A DNA stretch of 64,000 nucleotides from Adiantum capillus-veneris (Eukaryota; Streptophyta; Polypodiopsida; Polypodiales; Pteridaceae), in the NCBI GenBank assembly GCA_014529385.2, contig CM043963.1, positions 75,513,412 through 75,577,411 of the forward strand, written 5' to 3'. Below the pieces are notes generated by a model that saw nothing but the letters and a program-made list of their open reading frames with translations, made no database searches and had not been told where the DNA came from. Below, in pieces: positions 52,641-64,000 of the stretch; the stretch's first letter is position 1, and each line of letters begins with the position of its first letter. The translations under genes and the position numbers were made by a program.

Positions 52641-54578
52641 ATGGCTGACAATAGTAAAGAGAGTGAAATTAATGTTGATATGATTTTGCTAATGAAGAGG
52701 ATACTAATGATGCCCCTATGCTTGTTAACCACCTTGTTTCTAGGCTTCAACAAGGCATGGGTAATCCATTCCTCCAAAGTGAAATGCAACAGCAGCTACA
52801 TGCTCATGGATTCTCCAAACTCCCCACCAAGAAGAGAGAGTATTGAGGAAGCCTCCTTGTGAAAGAGGTCTGTCTCCAATAAGGGAAGAAGAAGAGGATC
52901 CGTACGAAGGGCTCAAAAATCTACTACTTGACGACGCATCTCCTTACCAAAGGAGAACTCGAGTTTCAATGGTAGAGCCCCCACCGAAGGAATGAGAATG
53001 AAGTGAGTCTCCTGCCACCTCAGCGGAGATGGCTCCACGAAGACATCAGGAAAAACTCTCTCCAACACCCCCTAAACGGAGAAGACCATCGCACACTTCT
53101 CCACACCATAATTCAAAGAGGGACAAAAGAAAACAAGAGAAGAAAAAGGCGATAAAGAGGTCACCCTGTTCACCATCTTCTTCATCTTCTTCCTCTTATG
53201 AAGAAAGTGATGGTGCGGACAAGGAGGAATAAGGAAAGAAAAAGGCGAGAAAGAGGTCACCCTCTTCTCCATACTCCTCAAATTCTTCCTCTTCTGAAGA
53301 AAGTGATGGTGCAACTTTCAAGCCGCCAAAAAGAAGAGGCCATAGGAAATCCTATGCCGCATGGAAGAGGTCATCCAAGCTCAAAAAGTTCAAAGAGGGA
53401 GAAAAGAACATCTCTTTCCTTACCTACGATGGCACCTTTGGTGCTACGAACAAAGTCTTGGCCTTCATTCAACAATTCGATGCGGCGTTTGGAGATAAGG
53501 GCTTCACGGAGTCCTCTAAGCTACGCTATGTAGCTGTGCATTTTAAAAAGTCCGCCAGGCAATGGTGGTCTAGCCTACGGGCAAATGGTGAAGCTCCACG
53601 AACATGGAAAGCTTTAAGAGCTTCCATCATGAAGCACTTTTTGGCTACCGATGCCAAAGACAAAGTACTCACCGAATGGAGAAGCTTGAAGCTCTCCCCC
53701 TACGAATCTATTCACAAATAATAAGACAAGTTTGGGGACTTACATCTCAAAGCCATTGTCTTCAAAAAGATGGATTTTGGAGAGCAAAAACAACAATTTT
53801 GTGCAGGTCTAACTGAAGATATGGCGGAGCATGTTAACTCCCAAAGGCCAGGCACCATATCCGCGGTCATACACCATACCATGGTGGCTTCACGAATCAA
53901 TTTCCAACAAGGGGCTAAGAGAAATCTTAAGCCCATGGAGAACAGGGAAGGTAAGAACGAGCCTAAGGGGAAGGACACTGTCAAAACGTCTCCTAAAGGC
54001 AACGCCAACAACAACAAAGCTAAAGAGAAGGGAGTTTATAAAGGCAAAAATAAAATCTTTTCCGAAGAGCTTGAGCGTTATCGTAAAGATAACTGCCGTT
54101 TCAAGTGCGGGGAGCAAGGGCATGCCTATCGTGCTTGTCCTCACAAGGCTACACAAAATGAGCCTCCTAGAGCTACCTTGGTCGAAATCCAAGAAGAGGA
54201 TGCTCACCACAAAGGATCTCCTCTATGCCATGCTTGGGAAAAGGTAAGAAAACATGATGCTTTTATTCTCTTTGACCCTGGTTCTACTCACAATTTCATA
54301 TCCACAGAGTTGGCCATGAAGCTAGGCATCCAAGCCTATGAGATGGGAGATGTCCTACCCACCAATGGTGCTTTCAAGAGTCAAGAAGCCTCAGTCACTC
54401 CCTTAATTGGGAAATTGAGGCTCCATGTACAAAGCTATGTGGACAAGGAGGACTTCTTTATCTCTCCTCTCAAGCACAAGGATGTAATCCTAGGGGCACC
54501 ATGGTTTGATTGCATGGCTGCCAATGTTAAATTCCCTAAAAGGCAAATCTACTTCAGGTTCAGGGAAAAAGATATGTA
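52641..54578 (+). pseudogene. Gag and aspartic protease of the chromovirus
   Basis: ATG at 52,641 (MADNSKESEINVDMI), then frame changes and stops through a Lys/Arg/Ser-rich region to 53,380. The Gag core reads FLTYDGTFGATNKVLAFIQQ and AVHFKKSARQWWSSLRANGE; two consecutive TAA/TAG-type stops fall near 53,719. It continues MDFGEQKQQFCAGLTEDMAE. The zinc knuckle (54,094-54,138) has C-x3-C spacing, with Arg and Cys apparently exchanged at its start. Protease follows in the same frame: FILFDPGSTHNFISTELAMK, Asp at 54,274-54,276, and VILGAPWFDCMAANVKF. Ends in TAA at 54,576-54,578. Confidence 0.85.
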
Positions 54579-54594
54579 AATAGATGCTAAGGAG

Positions 54595-56080
54595 TTGGGT
54601 AACACCATACCCATTGTACATACGCAAGCTTTCAATAAGTCAATAAAGAGCTCTATTTTTGTGTACATGATTTTTGTTAAAGATTCTGAAAATGAACCTA
54701 ATGATTTAGCAAAAGAAAATATAAACAATCACAAGGTATTAGAGTTATCCAATTTTCTCAAGGAATTTCAAGATATTTTTATTGACGACGTCCCTTTTAA
54801 ACTACCTCCTAGACAAGGCAATGATGACCATGCAATTGAACTTCTTCCAGGAAGTTCACTGCCTAATAAACCTCCTTATAGAGTTTCCCAAGCTCAACAA
54901 GAGGACATTATGTGGCAAGTGCATGAGTTAGTTGAGAAGGGCATGGTTAGGCCTAGCTCATCTCCATTTTGTTCACCCGTGTTATTAGTGCAAAAGAAAG
55001 ATGGCACATATCGTATGTGTGTCGACTATAGAGTACTAAATTGGATCACTACCAAGAAGAGGTTTCCCATTCCACGGGTAGAAGACCTATTTGATAAGCT
55101 GCAGGGGTTGACCTACTTCAATAGGATTGACCTAAAAAGTGGCTACCATCAAATAAGGATAGTTGATCAAGACATTGTAAAGACCGCATTTCGCACTACG
55201 TTTGGCCTTTACAAATACATTGCATGCCTTTTGGCTTGACCAATGCACCAACCATATTTAATCGCTTGATGGAGAAGCTATTTGGGCCTCACTGAACCTT
55301 TACTGGAGTGTTCTTTGATGATATAATCATCTACTCTAATTCTCTAGACGAACACAAGCAACATCTCTAGGTAATATTTCAAGTCTTACGAGAGAATAAA
55401 CTTTATATTAATCGAAAGAAAAGTGAGTTTTTCTTACAAGAGATTCAGTATTTAGGTCACATTATCTCTCAAGATGGCATCCAAATGGATCCATCACAGT
55501 TAGAGGTAATAAAAGGATGGCCTAATTCAAGGAATCTACATGAACTAAGAAGCTTTATATGTATGTGTGCCTACTATAGATGCTTCATAGAAAACTTCTC
55601 ACAAATCGAGGGACCATTACATGACCTAACAAAGAAAAACGTTAGTATACATGGTCTGCCAAGGAGAACAATGCTTTTGAAAAGCTTATCTCTCAACTTG
55701 TGCTTACACTGCCGGATCTCTCAAAGCCATTTGAGGTCCAATATGACGCTTGTGGTGATTGCCTTGGAGCTGTTTTGCTCCAAGAAGGGCATGCCATAGC
55801 CTATGAAAGTCGAAGGCTCGACCCTGTTGAGCAAGCTCTAGGCATATATGAAAAGGAACTACTCACAGTTCTACATGCCTTACTCGTGGACGCACTACTT
55901 ATTGGGGACTCCTTTCATTCTGCGGCGGAAGAACCACCAAAGTTTTAAGTACTTCATGATGCAGAACAAGCTTTCTGACAAACAAATGAGGTGGGCAAAT
56001 TTCCTTTCGCAATTTCATTTTCATATTGCTCACATTGCTGGCAAGCATAATCAAGTAGCCAATGCACTCTCAAGACGGCC
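54595..56080 (+). pseudogene. Reverse transcriptase-RNase H of the chromovirus
   Basis: Open to 55,239 (FLKEFQDIFIDDVPFKLPP; PFCSPVLLVQKKDGTYRMCV; YFNRIDLKSGYHQIRI). A frameshift near 55,230 precedes MPFGLTNAP; the catalytic FFDD is at 55,311-55,322. A TAG follows HKQHL (near 55,370). GHIISQDGIQMDPSQ and thumb ICMCAYYRCFIENFS follow, a frameshift near 55,660, then RNase H (VQYDACGDCLGAVLLQEGHA) and another frameshift near 55,890 before MQNKLSDKQMRWANFLSQF and HNQVANALSRR. Confidence 0.9.
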
Positions 56081-57323
56081 GAGAGTGAATGCGGTTTCGA
56101 TAGAAACTCACAATGATCTATCTTCTATGATAGATGAGTACGATATTGATCCCGATTTTAGAGATGTAATTTCAACCCTTGCACTAGGGAAGAAAGAGGA
56201 ACCATTTACCTTACAAGATGGTTATCTTCTCTATGGCAATAGACTATGCATTAGTAAGTCACTACGTAAGAAAGTAATGTATGAATCTCATGCTCCTCCT
56301 TATGCGGGGCATAGAGGGATTCAGTCTACCGTAAAAGGGATAGAAACATATTTCTATTGGCGTGCCATGAAAGCGAACATACAAGAGTATGTTTCTAAAT
56401 GTCTGGTATGCCAAAAGACGAAGTTTGATACAGGGAAGCAACCTGGATTGCTTCAACCTTTGCCAATCCCTAATTCACCATGGGAGAGGATATCCATGGA
56501 TTTTATCTTTGGATTGCCTAAGTCTATCCATGGGAATATGGGAATATGGTCGATAGTAGACAGGTTCAACAAACAAGCTCATTTTATACATCTCAAAAAG
56601 ACTATCAAAGCCCATCAAATGACAACCCTCTTCATATCACAAATCTTCAAGTACCATGGCTTGCCAATGTCCATAGTGCCAGATAGAGATCCTAGAATGA
56701 CCAATAATTTTTGGAAGGGTATCTTTGAGAATTTAGGGACAAGGCTAAACTTCTCTTTGGTCTATCACCCTCAAACGGATGGCCAAAGTGAAATAGCTAA
56801 CCTAAAAATTCTTGATCTACTAAAAGCCTACATAATGGGAGAAGATCAAAGGTCCCAATGGGAGAAGTACTTACCGTTAGTGGAGTATGCCTACAATAAC
56901 ACTATACATACCTCCACCAAAAAATCAGCTTCTGAGGTAATTGAGGGAAGATCCAAAAGTCCCCTGCTACTTAAGGTACACGGGAAGATCTTCGCTGCAG
57001 ATGAGTATAGCCAAGACCTACAAGAGTCTTTCCAAAAGATAAAGGATGCTATCTCTATCTCACAACAAAGGCAAAAGGCTGCTGCTGATAAGCACATAAG
57101 AGCCCAAGCTTTCAAAGAAAATGATTGGGTCTTGCTTAAATTTCCCAAGGCTCAATTAAGGCATACGACGGGCAAGAATCCTACGGGACACCAAAAGTAC
57201 TGTGCTAAGTTAGCAAAAAGGTACCATAGACCAATCAATGAGATGACCTATCAACTTAAGTTTCCCAGTCATTGGCTCATACACAATGCTTTCCATGTGA
57301 GGCTACTAAAGCCTTACAAATGA
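56080..57323 (+). pseudogene. Integrase of the chromovirus
   Basis: The frame is open from 55,848 to 57,323. H2C2 module (HAPPYAGHRGIQST; CLVCQKTK), then core with Asp 56,499-56,501 (ISMDFIFGLP), Asp 56,682-56,684 (VPDRDPRMT) and Glu 56,790-56,792 (DGQSEIANL), DD35E spacing. C-terminal GPY/F-like region with YQLKFPSHWLIHNAFHVRLL. Stops in TGA at 57,321-57,323; the chromodomain follows in the same frame. Confidence 0.9.
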
Positions 57324-57509
57324 GAGCCACCTCAAGAACCAACTATTGAAGACCCACCAGAGATCGAGGACCAAGAAGAGGTGCTGCAGCCCAAGTCCAT
57401 TCTCCGACACGAAGACAAGGTATTGAGAGGCGGTAATATTATCCAACGGTATCTTATTAAGTTTAAGAACTATCCTTTTGAAGATGCTAGATGGATGCAA
57501 GGCAGCTAA
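57324..57509 (+). pseudogene. Chromodomain of the chromovirus integrase tail
   Basis: In frame after the TGA: ILRHEDKVLRGGNIIQRYLI then KFKNYPFEDARWMQ. The aromatic Y, the W and the spacing fit a chromodomain. Such tails bind histone marks and steer insertion. Ends in TAA at 57,507-57,509. Confidence 0.85.
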
Positions 57510-57890
57510 AGGATAACCTAAACCTTGTCAATGCTTACAATGCTTCCCTCAGTAAGCAAATGTAAAAATGTTTAAAATGAACAAAGTTTTTATCTTACAA
57601 GACTCTCTTTTTCTTTATTGTGCACAAACGTTAAGAAGTATGCATGCTTAGGATCAAGTTTGTGGAGACGACAAAACACCAAGTAGAGCTTGTCACTCTA
57701 CTATGGAAGATTGATAGCACTAATACGAAGACATGCTTGCAGCAGCTTAGGCTCTCAAGTGCCAAAAGGATTAGTCATCCATTCTGAAACGATGTCGTAG
57801 GGTAAGATAGGCATCCTCTACCTGCTACAAAAAGGACTAATGAGTAAGCTTTATCTTCTCTACGCCATACTCAAGGCTGACTATGATTTC

Positions 57891-57903
57891 AAGCGAGAGG
57901 TAA
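57891..57903 (+). other. Polypurine tract of the chromovirus
   Basis: AAGCGAGAGGTAA, imperfect, next to the LTR start TGTCATAATA. Confidence 0.65.
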
Positions 57904-59497
57904 TGTCATAATAACTAATACATAATTCTCCTAAATGATTTTCTCATGTTAAATTGATCATTATGGGGAAGTACCAGGGGGAGAAAAAGCTAGAATATTG
58001 GTTAGGCTGGCAGACCGCCAGTCACAGTAGGGATCGAAAGGAGGGAAAATAGGGATCCAAAGGGGGGGCCATCTACAAAAGAGCAATGTGCATTAATGGC
58101 TTTGAAGACCCTAAGGTTCAGCCCATTAAGACTTCCAAAATGCTAAGGTTCCAAAATTCAAAGGGTATGTCCAATGGTCAAGCTTAGGATAAATTGGATG
58201 CTTATGGGAAGACTCAAAAGTCTTCCCACATCCCTGTCCTTGAGGGGGCGAGCCTTTTATGTAGGGGATCAGAGAGAAACACACACACAGACACACACAC
58301 TCTTGCAAGCCCCCTTTACACAAAGGGCATAGTGGACACATGTCAGCTCCCTAGCCCAATTGCCCCCAAGGTGCATTCAAATCCTATTGGATGGCCATAG
58401 AGGTGGACCTATGAGAATTAGGCTAGAGTAAATTTAGTTTAATTCATTTAAAAACACTTGATAAAAGAACCAATAGAAATTAAGCTCTCTAGAAGACTAT
58501 TGGACAGTCTCCCAAGGGGTCCAATGAGCATTCACCACGCCAATGGCTTGCCTGATTCCTATTGGCCAGAAGACTAAGAGGTCTAGTGAGAGTTTAATTG
58601 CATTATTTAAATACCTAAAGCTCTCACAAAAGGGGAAAGGGGGACACATGTCACAAGGCTATCACTTATGCTTCTTAACTGTCATTGGCTAAGCTTTGCA
58701 GGGACCAATAGGATGCCATCATGAGTAAAAAGCAAGAGGGGTCGACCAAGAGAGAGAGGGGGACTGATTTTTGCAAGGCATTATCACTTACACACTCACA
58801 CAAGCTCACGTGTAAGCAAAGAATACTATCTCCTTCTCCAAGCTTTAAAGAAAAGCTTATCATCTTCTCCAAGCTTTTGAGAAGGGAGGCCTACACCAAC
58901 AACTCTTGGCTTTGTGATGCAAATCCAACCAAGAGCCAAGCTTCAATGCTTGCGCATCTCATCTACCATGCTAATTACTAAGCTATGCTAAGCTATTAAG
59001 AGTGATTATGTGAGGAGACATACTTCTTTCTCGTAAGAATACTCCTTCTTCCTCTGGATCTACTCTCATACCTCGATAGCTGTCACCATCTTCGAAGGTG
59101 TGTGAGGTCTTGGGTCTGAGATTGTGAGGGAATTGATGTTGTGTTTTCAAGTGTGGTCTTGGTGCTTGAAGCTTCCATCTTCATTGCACGAGCAAGTTAT
59201 TGAAGGAACACAAAGTATTGTATTGTAAAATGTCTCCCTTGATGGGGGAAACCTATAAACAAAGGCTTTTGGAGGGGCGGGCTCCATGTAAATCCGGTCC
59301 TCAACTGTTGTCAATAGCTTAATTTCTCTCTCTTTTTGAAGTATTGTTCATGCCTATCTAACTAGGTGTTATAATTTTGTTTCTCTCTCCATCCAAGCAC
59401 TCTTGCTATGCTCATTAGGAATCTATTCTAATGAAATGCTTACTATGTCTATGCTATTTTCTGCTACACACAAGTTACTAGACCATTAAATGTTACA
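57904..59497 (+). repeat. 3' LTR of the chromovirus
   Basis: 1594 bp, TGTCATAATAAC to ACCATTAAATGTTACA. The CA run that is long in the 5' LTR is short here. Confidence 0.93.
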
Positions 59498-59939
59498 AAA
59501 GCACTCCCAAGACATCCCCCAAAACATGGGGTCGACCCTAGAAGTGTGGGGGATGAAATAGGCTCTAAATACACCTCATGTATCCTTTAGTAAGCACATG
59601 ACTCTATGCCAATTGTGATCTATGTAGACTAGGTGGTACACACTAAGAAGCATACAACATAGGCCAAAGTCGACATAGCCTAACCCTTGGAATTTAGGCT
59701 TTGACAAGTGATAGAAAGAGAGATCACACTCCAATCCAAGAGCAAAATAACATTCCCAATGTAAAAGGCAAGAAACATCTCTAATCCAAGAGGCAATATG
59801 CAAAATACCTCCCCTTGAACAAATGTATGCAAGACTAAGACCATGCTACTCCAAGTAGTCTCCAACAAGGATACATTGCAAGAGGTAATAGCTAAAAGAA
59901 AGGTAAAGAATGTCATCATTTTCATAGCCACAAGAAACA

Positions 59940-60690
59940 TGATTGTTTTGGCCGACTTCCTCTTATTCTCCTTTGTCTTCTTCTGTCACATGAATTGATG
60001 CCTTGGACTTTGAATCACTACAAGTAGTACACTTCTCCTTTTTGAAGCACTTGGAAGAAGGATGGCCCTTCTTCCCACAAATGATGAAAGCTTTGGATAT
60101 GAAGCAATCATTGGCTATGTGATTTCCTTTGCCACATTTAAAACATGCTTTAATAGTTGTAATTGCTAATGCACCTCCCCTTCATGGTTGATCTCTCCTT
60201 TGCTTCTTATCTTCAAGGGAATTAATGACATCTTTCATAATGCGTGTCCGGATTTTTCTTTGATGATAGTGACAATGTGATTCATAACTATATGGGAAAT
60301 CACCTTATAGAACAACAATCTGGTCCCCTTAAGGTACATCAAATTTCACATAAAAGAATTGTGTTATCATGCTCTTGAGGCAATTGACAATATTGGCAAT
60401 TTCTTTCTTGAGATTCATTAATTTTTAAACTTCAATTTTTAAGGTTTTTTTTTTTCTTCTATCCCTGAAATTCTTTCACAGAATCTCCCATGCTTTTGAA
60501 TATGCCTCACATTCATCCATGAAGTGCACATAATTATCATGCAAGGATGTGGTGATGATCCATAATGCTTGCAAGTCTTTAGCTTTGCTTTGTGAACTCA
60601 TGGATCATGTTTGTGCACCTTAACTTGAAGAGAAATCATCAAAAAACCCTTCTGTATTATGTAGCCTTTAAATTTTGTCTTTCAAGTATG
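59940..60690 (-). pseudogene. Copia-type Gag remnant with double zinc knuckle
   Basis: On the minus strand a complete CCHC knuckle reads CFKCGKGNHIANDC (60,104-60,145). A second follows at about 60,047-60,088, FIICGKKGHPSSKC, with its first Cys replaced. Upstream, broken frames include IMKDVINSLEDKKQRR. No LTR or pol is attached. It may be an old copia fragment. Confidence 0.55.
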
Positions 60691-60900
60691 AAAGCCATCT
60701 CCATTGAGTCAATCAATATCCTTTTCTTCCATAGGGTGCTAGATGGGTCTTAATCGAAAAGACTCTCCTTTGATGAGTGTCTTACTTCTTTGCGAAAGCA
60801 CAATAATATTATTATCTCCATAAATAAATATAAAGATATTTATGGGTGAGTGTTTGTGCTTGAAGATGCAAAGATTTTTAAACTCTTTCAGTGCAAAGGA

Positions 60901-60902
<2 letters not shown>

Positions 60903-60955
<53 letters not shown>
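60903..60955. repeat. (GA)n microsatellite
   Basis: Uninterrupted GA run. Confidence 0.97.
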
Positions 60956-60957
<2 letters not shown>

Positions 60958-61371
60958 AGTACTTTCCTTTAGCAACATATTATTGATAGCCTTTGAGTTG
61001 AGAGCAACCTTGAAAAAGATTAGTGCTTGAAGCTAGTGGGAAAGCCCCTTTTGCTATCACTAGAACAATTTTCTCTTTAGATATTTTTGCATGAATAATC
61101 ACTTTGAAAGAATTAGCACTAAAGTGATTGTGGGAATTTCTCCGTAGAGAACCAATGCTTACCAAACGAGAAAATTCTAGCAAGAACCATGGTTGTGGCT
61201 AAGGAGCTTTGAAAGGTGAATAGGAATGGGAGAATAAGCACGTGAGGGACCGGGATTTTTGGTAGACATCAACATTGATCTTTGATTTTGCAATTTTTGC
61301 AAAAGATTGTGCAACTCAAAATTTAGTGTAGTCTTTAGGACTACATTTCGCCAGCCATATTTTAACATTTC

Positions 61372-61456
61372 TGTTAGGAAATAAGACGTAGCTAAATAGA
61401 TTTTTGAGTAGATTACTTAATGGAGAGAGAGAGATTTCACACACGAGAGATTATAG

Positions 61457-61533
<77 letters not shown>

Positions 61534-62188
61534 CACGATATACGTGGTTCACCTAATGTGGGTTACGTCCACGGGAAAGCAACCACTCAATGGCTTTAGC
61601 ACTTCAAAAGAAGAAGTAGTTTACAAAGGGATTAAACCCTTAATAGAGCTCCCGCCTTGCTTCATTCTTACCACCTCACACTCACCTTGTTGCATCAACT
61701 TCACACTATGAAATGTGTGTAGAAATGGCCTCCTTTTATAGGCCAAAAGGGCTGCCCTCTCTTATGAGAGACAGCCATGTGTAGTCGCCCTTGTGCGAAT
61801 AAGTCCAAATCGGACCCTCCAATCCGCCCATGTGTGGCCGCCCTTGAGAAGACAAGTCCGCTTTTGAATTCGGCCACCGGCCACCGGCCATTGACTTCCG
61901 ACCACCGGCCATCGGCCATTGACTACCGGCCACCGGCCAACCGACCGGTTGATTTCCAACCACTTTCCGGCCGCCGTCAGGCCATAATATTCCGGCGAAA
62001 AAAAAAGTCTCGAGGGCCTCCGCCCCCAAGGCCCCTAAAGTTGCCCCTGATTCTTGTTCGTGAAAATTTTGGTTTCCAGTGAGTGATTTTCCTTCATGCA
62101 CGATGGCTTCTCCTCATAATGGGGGCCTTACAAATGTGCGCTTTTACCACAGAAAATTACAAGGGTAAATCAGGCTCCATACTTAACA
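61372..62188 (-). repeat. 3' LTR of the Tork-like copia element
   Basis: On the minus strand it starts TGTTAAGTATGGAGCC and ends TTATTTCCTAACA, with TGTTA/TAACA terminal inversion. Contains a (GA)n run at 61,460-61,529, the TATACGTGGTTCACC and TTACGTCCACGGG pair often seen in such LTRs, and a CCACCGGCC-rich repeat at 61,873-61,945. Confidence 0.85.
61873..61945. repeat. CCACCGGCC short tandem repeat
   Basis: About seven imperfect units built on CCACCGGCCA, alternating with TTGACT(T/A)CCG, inside the LTR. Confidence 0.85.
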
Positions 62189-62200
62189 ATCTCCCACTTG
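62189..62200 (-). other. Polypurine tract of the Tork-like copia element
   Basis: Minus strand CAAGTGGGAGAT directly before the LTR, the form typical of Tork/Tnt1 relatives. Confidence 0.85.
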
Positions 62201-62248
62201 GAGACTGATCTCCAAATCAAACCTGTGACTGATTTCCATTCTCGCTTC

Positions 62249-62866
62249 TTATCCTTGAATGCCGATTGAAGATGAGCAAAAACTCAACTTCTCCTTGTTG
62301 ACCACCTTTGTAAACATGTCTGCATGATTTTCACTTGTATGCACCTTTCCTAGCTTTAGCTGTCCCTCTTCCACAAGAGTGCGTATGAAGTGATATCTCA
62401 CCTCAATGTGCTTTGTCCTTGAATGAAAGGCTGAGTTCTTCGCAAGATGGATAGCGCTTTGGCTATCACTATACAAGACACAAGTGTCTTGTTTGAATCC
62501 AAGCTCTTCTAAGAATCTGTGAAGCCACAGAATTTCTTTGCTCGCCTCCGTCATTGCTACATACTCTGCTTCCATGGTAGAAAGTGAAACCACTTTCTGC
62601 AGCTTTGAAGTCCAGCTTACTGCTGTGCCTCCAACCGTGAACACATAGCCAGTAGTGCTCCTTCGAGTATCTTTGTCACCTGCCATATCTGCATCAGCAT
62701 ACCCTTCTAGAAAAATATCAGTTCCTCCAAAATACAAAGCATTTGTTGTTGTCCCTTTTAGATACCTAAGTATCCACTTCAGAGCTTGCCAATGCTCTTT
62801 ACCTGGGTTGTCCATGAACCTACTCACAACTCCCACTGCATGTGCAATGTCTGGCCTTGTCTAGAC
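62249..62866 (-). pseudogene. Copia RNase H (Tork-like)
   Basis: Reads GVVSRFMDNPGKEHWQALKW, EGYADADMAGDKDTRRSTTG, STMEAEYVAMTEASKEILWL, YSDSQSAIHLAKNSAFHSRT and HADMFTKVVNKEKL; the catalytic Asp, Glu and Asp positions are present. A TAG after YAMV (62,859-62,863) separates it from RT in the same frame. Confidence 0.9.
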
Positions 62867-63970
62867 CATAGCATACATTAGAGAACCTACCGCTGCAGCA
62901 TATGGAACTTTAGACATATAGGCTATCTCCTCTTGTGTCTTTGGACACATATCCTTCGTTAGTTTAAAATGACCAGCCAAAGGTGTAGAAACTAGTTTTT
63001 CATTTTGCATTGCAAACCTTTCTAGTACCTTCTTGATGTAATCTTCTTGAGATAGCTTTATTGTCTTCTTCGTCTTGTCCCTTGATATTTTCATACCAAG
63101 TATCCTCTTTGCAGCACCTAAATCTTTCATTGAAAAATATTTGGACAGCTCCTCTTTTAGGTCTTTGATGTCCTGCATGTTAGCACTTGCAATCAACATG
63201 TCATCAACATACAACATTAGGATGATGAATTTCCCATGTCCCAAATTCTTCGTGTAGACGCAGTGATCCGAGTTGCATCTTGTGAATCCATGATCCAACA
63301 TCCATCGATCAAACTTCAAGTACCATTGTCTTGATGCTTGCTTTAAACCATACAAGCTCTTCTTTAATCTGCAAACCATTTTCTCATTACCTTTTACTTC
63401 ATACCCCTTTGGTTGAAGCATGTAGATTTCCTCCTCTAAGTCACCGTGAGGGAATACCGTATTTACATCCATTTGCTCGAGATTTAGATCATGAGCAGCC
63501 ACAAGGCTTAAGACAAGCCTAATTGAGTTCATTTTTACAACAGGAGAAAATATTTCATTGAAGTCAATACCTTTCTTTTGAGAAAAACCTTTTACCACAA
63601 GCCTAGACTTGTACTTTTTCTTCCCACCTTCCTTTTCCTTCAGCTTGTACACCCATTTGTTTTGAAGTGCCCGCTTACCTTTAGGCAACTCAACCAACTC
63701 CCATGTTTGGTTGCGATGTAGTGAGTCCATCTCCACTTGCATGCTCTTCGTCCATTGTTCTTTGGATTCATGTTGCATAGCTTCTTCGTATGATTCCGGC
63801 TCTCCAGAATCTGAGATCAAGAGATGGTTGAAGGAAGGAACAAACCTTTCTGGAGGTCTACTTGCTCTTGTAGATCTTCGGGGAATAGGTTGAGGCTCCT
63901 CATTTGGTTGACGTTGTTGCACATTGTCACCGTTTGCAGTCCTTGAGTCTTCACCGTCCTCAAGCTCCAT
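62861..63970 (-). pseudogene. Copia reverse transcriptase (Tork-like)
   Basis: Open for 369 residues. Begins in the integrase-RT linker (RRSTRASRPPERFVPSFNHL), then WTKSMQVEMDSLHRNQTWEL, GFSQKKGIDFNEIFSPVVKM, SLYGLKQASRQWYLKFDRWM and YVDD at 63,200-63,211, DLGAAKRILGMKISRD and VPYAAAVGSLMYAMV. Only the terminal TAG breaks the frame to RNase H, making this the best-preserved pol segment in the window. Confidence 0.92.
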
Positions 63971-64000
63971 GTACTCATCACCTGTTTCTTTTGTTTGTTT

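Larger units (their letters stand above)
50593..59497 (+). mobile_element. Ty3/gypsy chromovirus, complete but degenerate
   Basis: 5' LTR 50,593-52,226, 3' LTR 57,904-59,497, target duplication AAAGC (50,588-50,592 and 59,498-59,502). Internal order is primer site, Gag, protease, RT, RNase H, integrase, chromodomain. The chromodomain after integrase marks it as a chromovirus. Several frameshifts and stops interrupt pol. Confidence 0.95.
61372..64000 (-). mobile_element. Tork/Tnt1-like copia element, 3' part, running off the window
   Basis: The 3' LTR (61,372-62,188), polypurine tract, RNase H and RT are present. Integrase, Gag and the 5' LTR lie beyond 64,000. The five bases outside the LTR are ATTTC (61,367-61,371), the expected left target copy. 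Confidence 0.9.

Overview
The window is nuclear DNA of a land plant with a large, repeat-swollen genome. It holds four LTR retrotransposon systems primed, where the site is visible, by initiator-methionine tRNA, an L1-type LINE, a small inverted-repeat DNA element, many long (GA)n, (GT)n(GA)n and (CA)n microsatellites, and one recognisable intron-containing host gene. The Athila/Tat-like Ty3 element, dense AG microsatellites and a 17.6-kb intron would suit a fern or gymnosperm, but that is inference; the sequence does not fix the group.

Layout. 1-~17,650 (+): a degenerate, probably giant Ty3/gypsy element. Gag (721-4578), protease, RT/RNase H, integrase, a second aspartic-protease-like domain (to 10,328), a non-coding spacer, then a large unrecognised coiled-coil protein (13,211-16,677), a polypurine tract and an LTR. 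A nearly perfect 24-bp palindrome (10-bp arms, 4-nt centre) recurs at 24, 300, 12,183, 12,469, 12,754 and 13,040, with 285-286-bp spacing in the second cluster. 17,661-20,931: microsatellite-rich, no convincing gene. 20,932-~27,250 (-): a decayed LINE carrying a 1.3-kb TTAA-flanked inverted-repeat insert. 29,124-47,790 (+): a four-exon methyltransferase gene of the EEF1AKMT1/EFM5 (N6-adenineMlase) family, 206 aa. Its first intron contains a 16,254-bp composite (30,347-46,600, - strand, target duplication CTGAT) with three LTRs and two internal regions, each encoding Gag and protease but no RT or integrase. A Ty1/copia element (35,918-41,090, +, target duplication GATCT) sits inside the middle LTR. 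49,451-50,568: two tandem duplications. 50,593-59,497 (+): a complete but broken chromovirus (target duplication AAAGC). 59,940-60,690 (-): a copia Gag remnant. 61,372-64,000 (-): the 3' part of a Tork/Tnt1-like copia element running off the window.

How it fits together. The host gene appears intact at the reading-frame and splice-site level: exon ends join in phase, so the retrotransposon pile-up lies wholly within intron 1, whose original size would have been about 1.37 kb. All retroelement reading frames carry stops or frameshifts, so none looks autonomous. The parts that do not reduce to standard families are the phased palindrome array, the integrase with a doubled zinc-binding module and a trailing second protease domain, the large 3' coiled-coil protein, and the three-LTR gag-pro composite.
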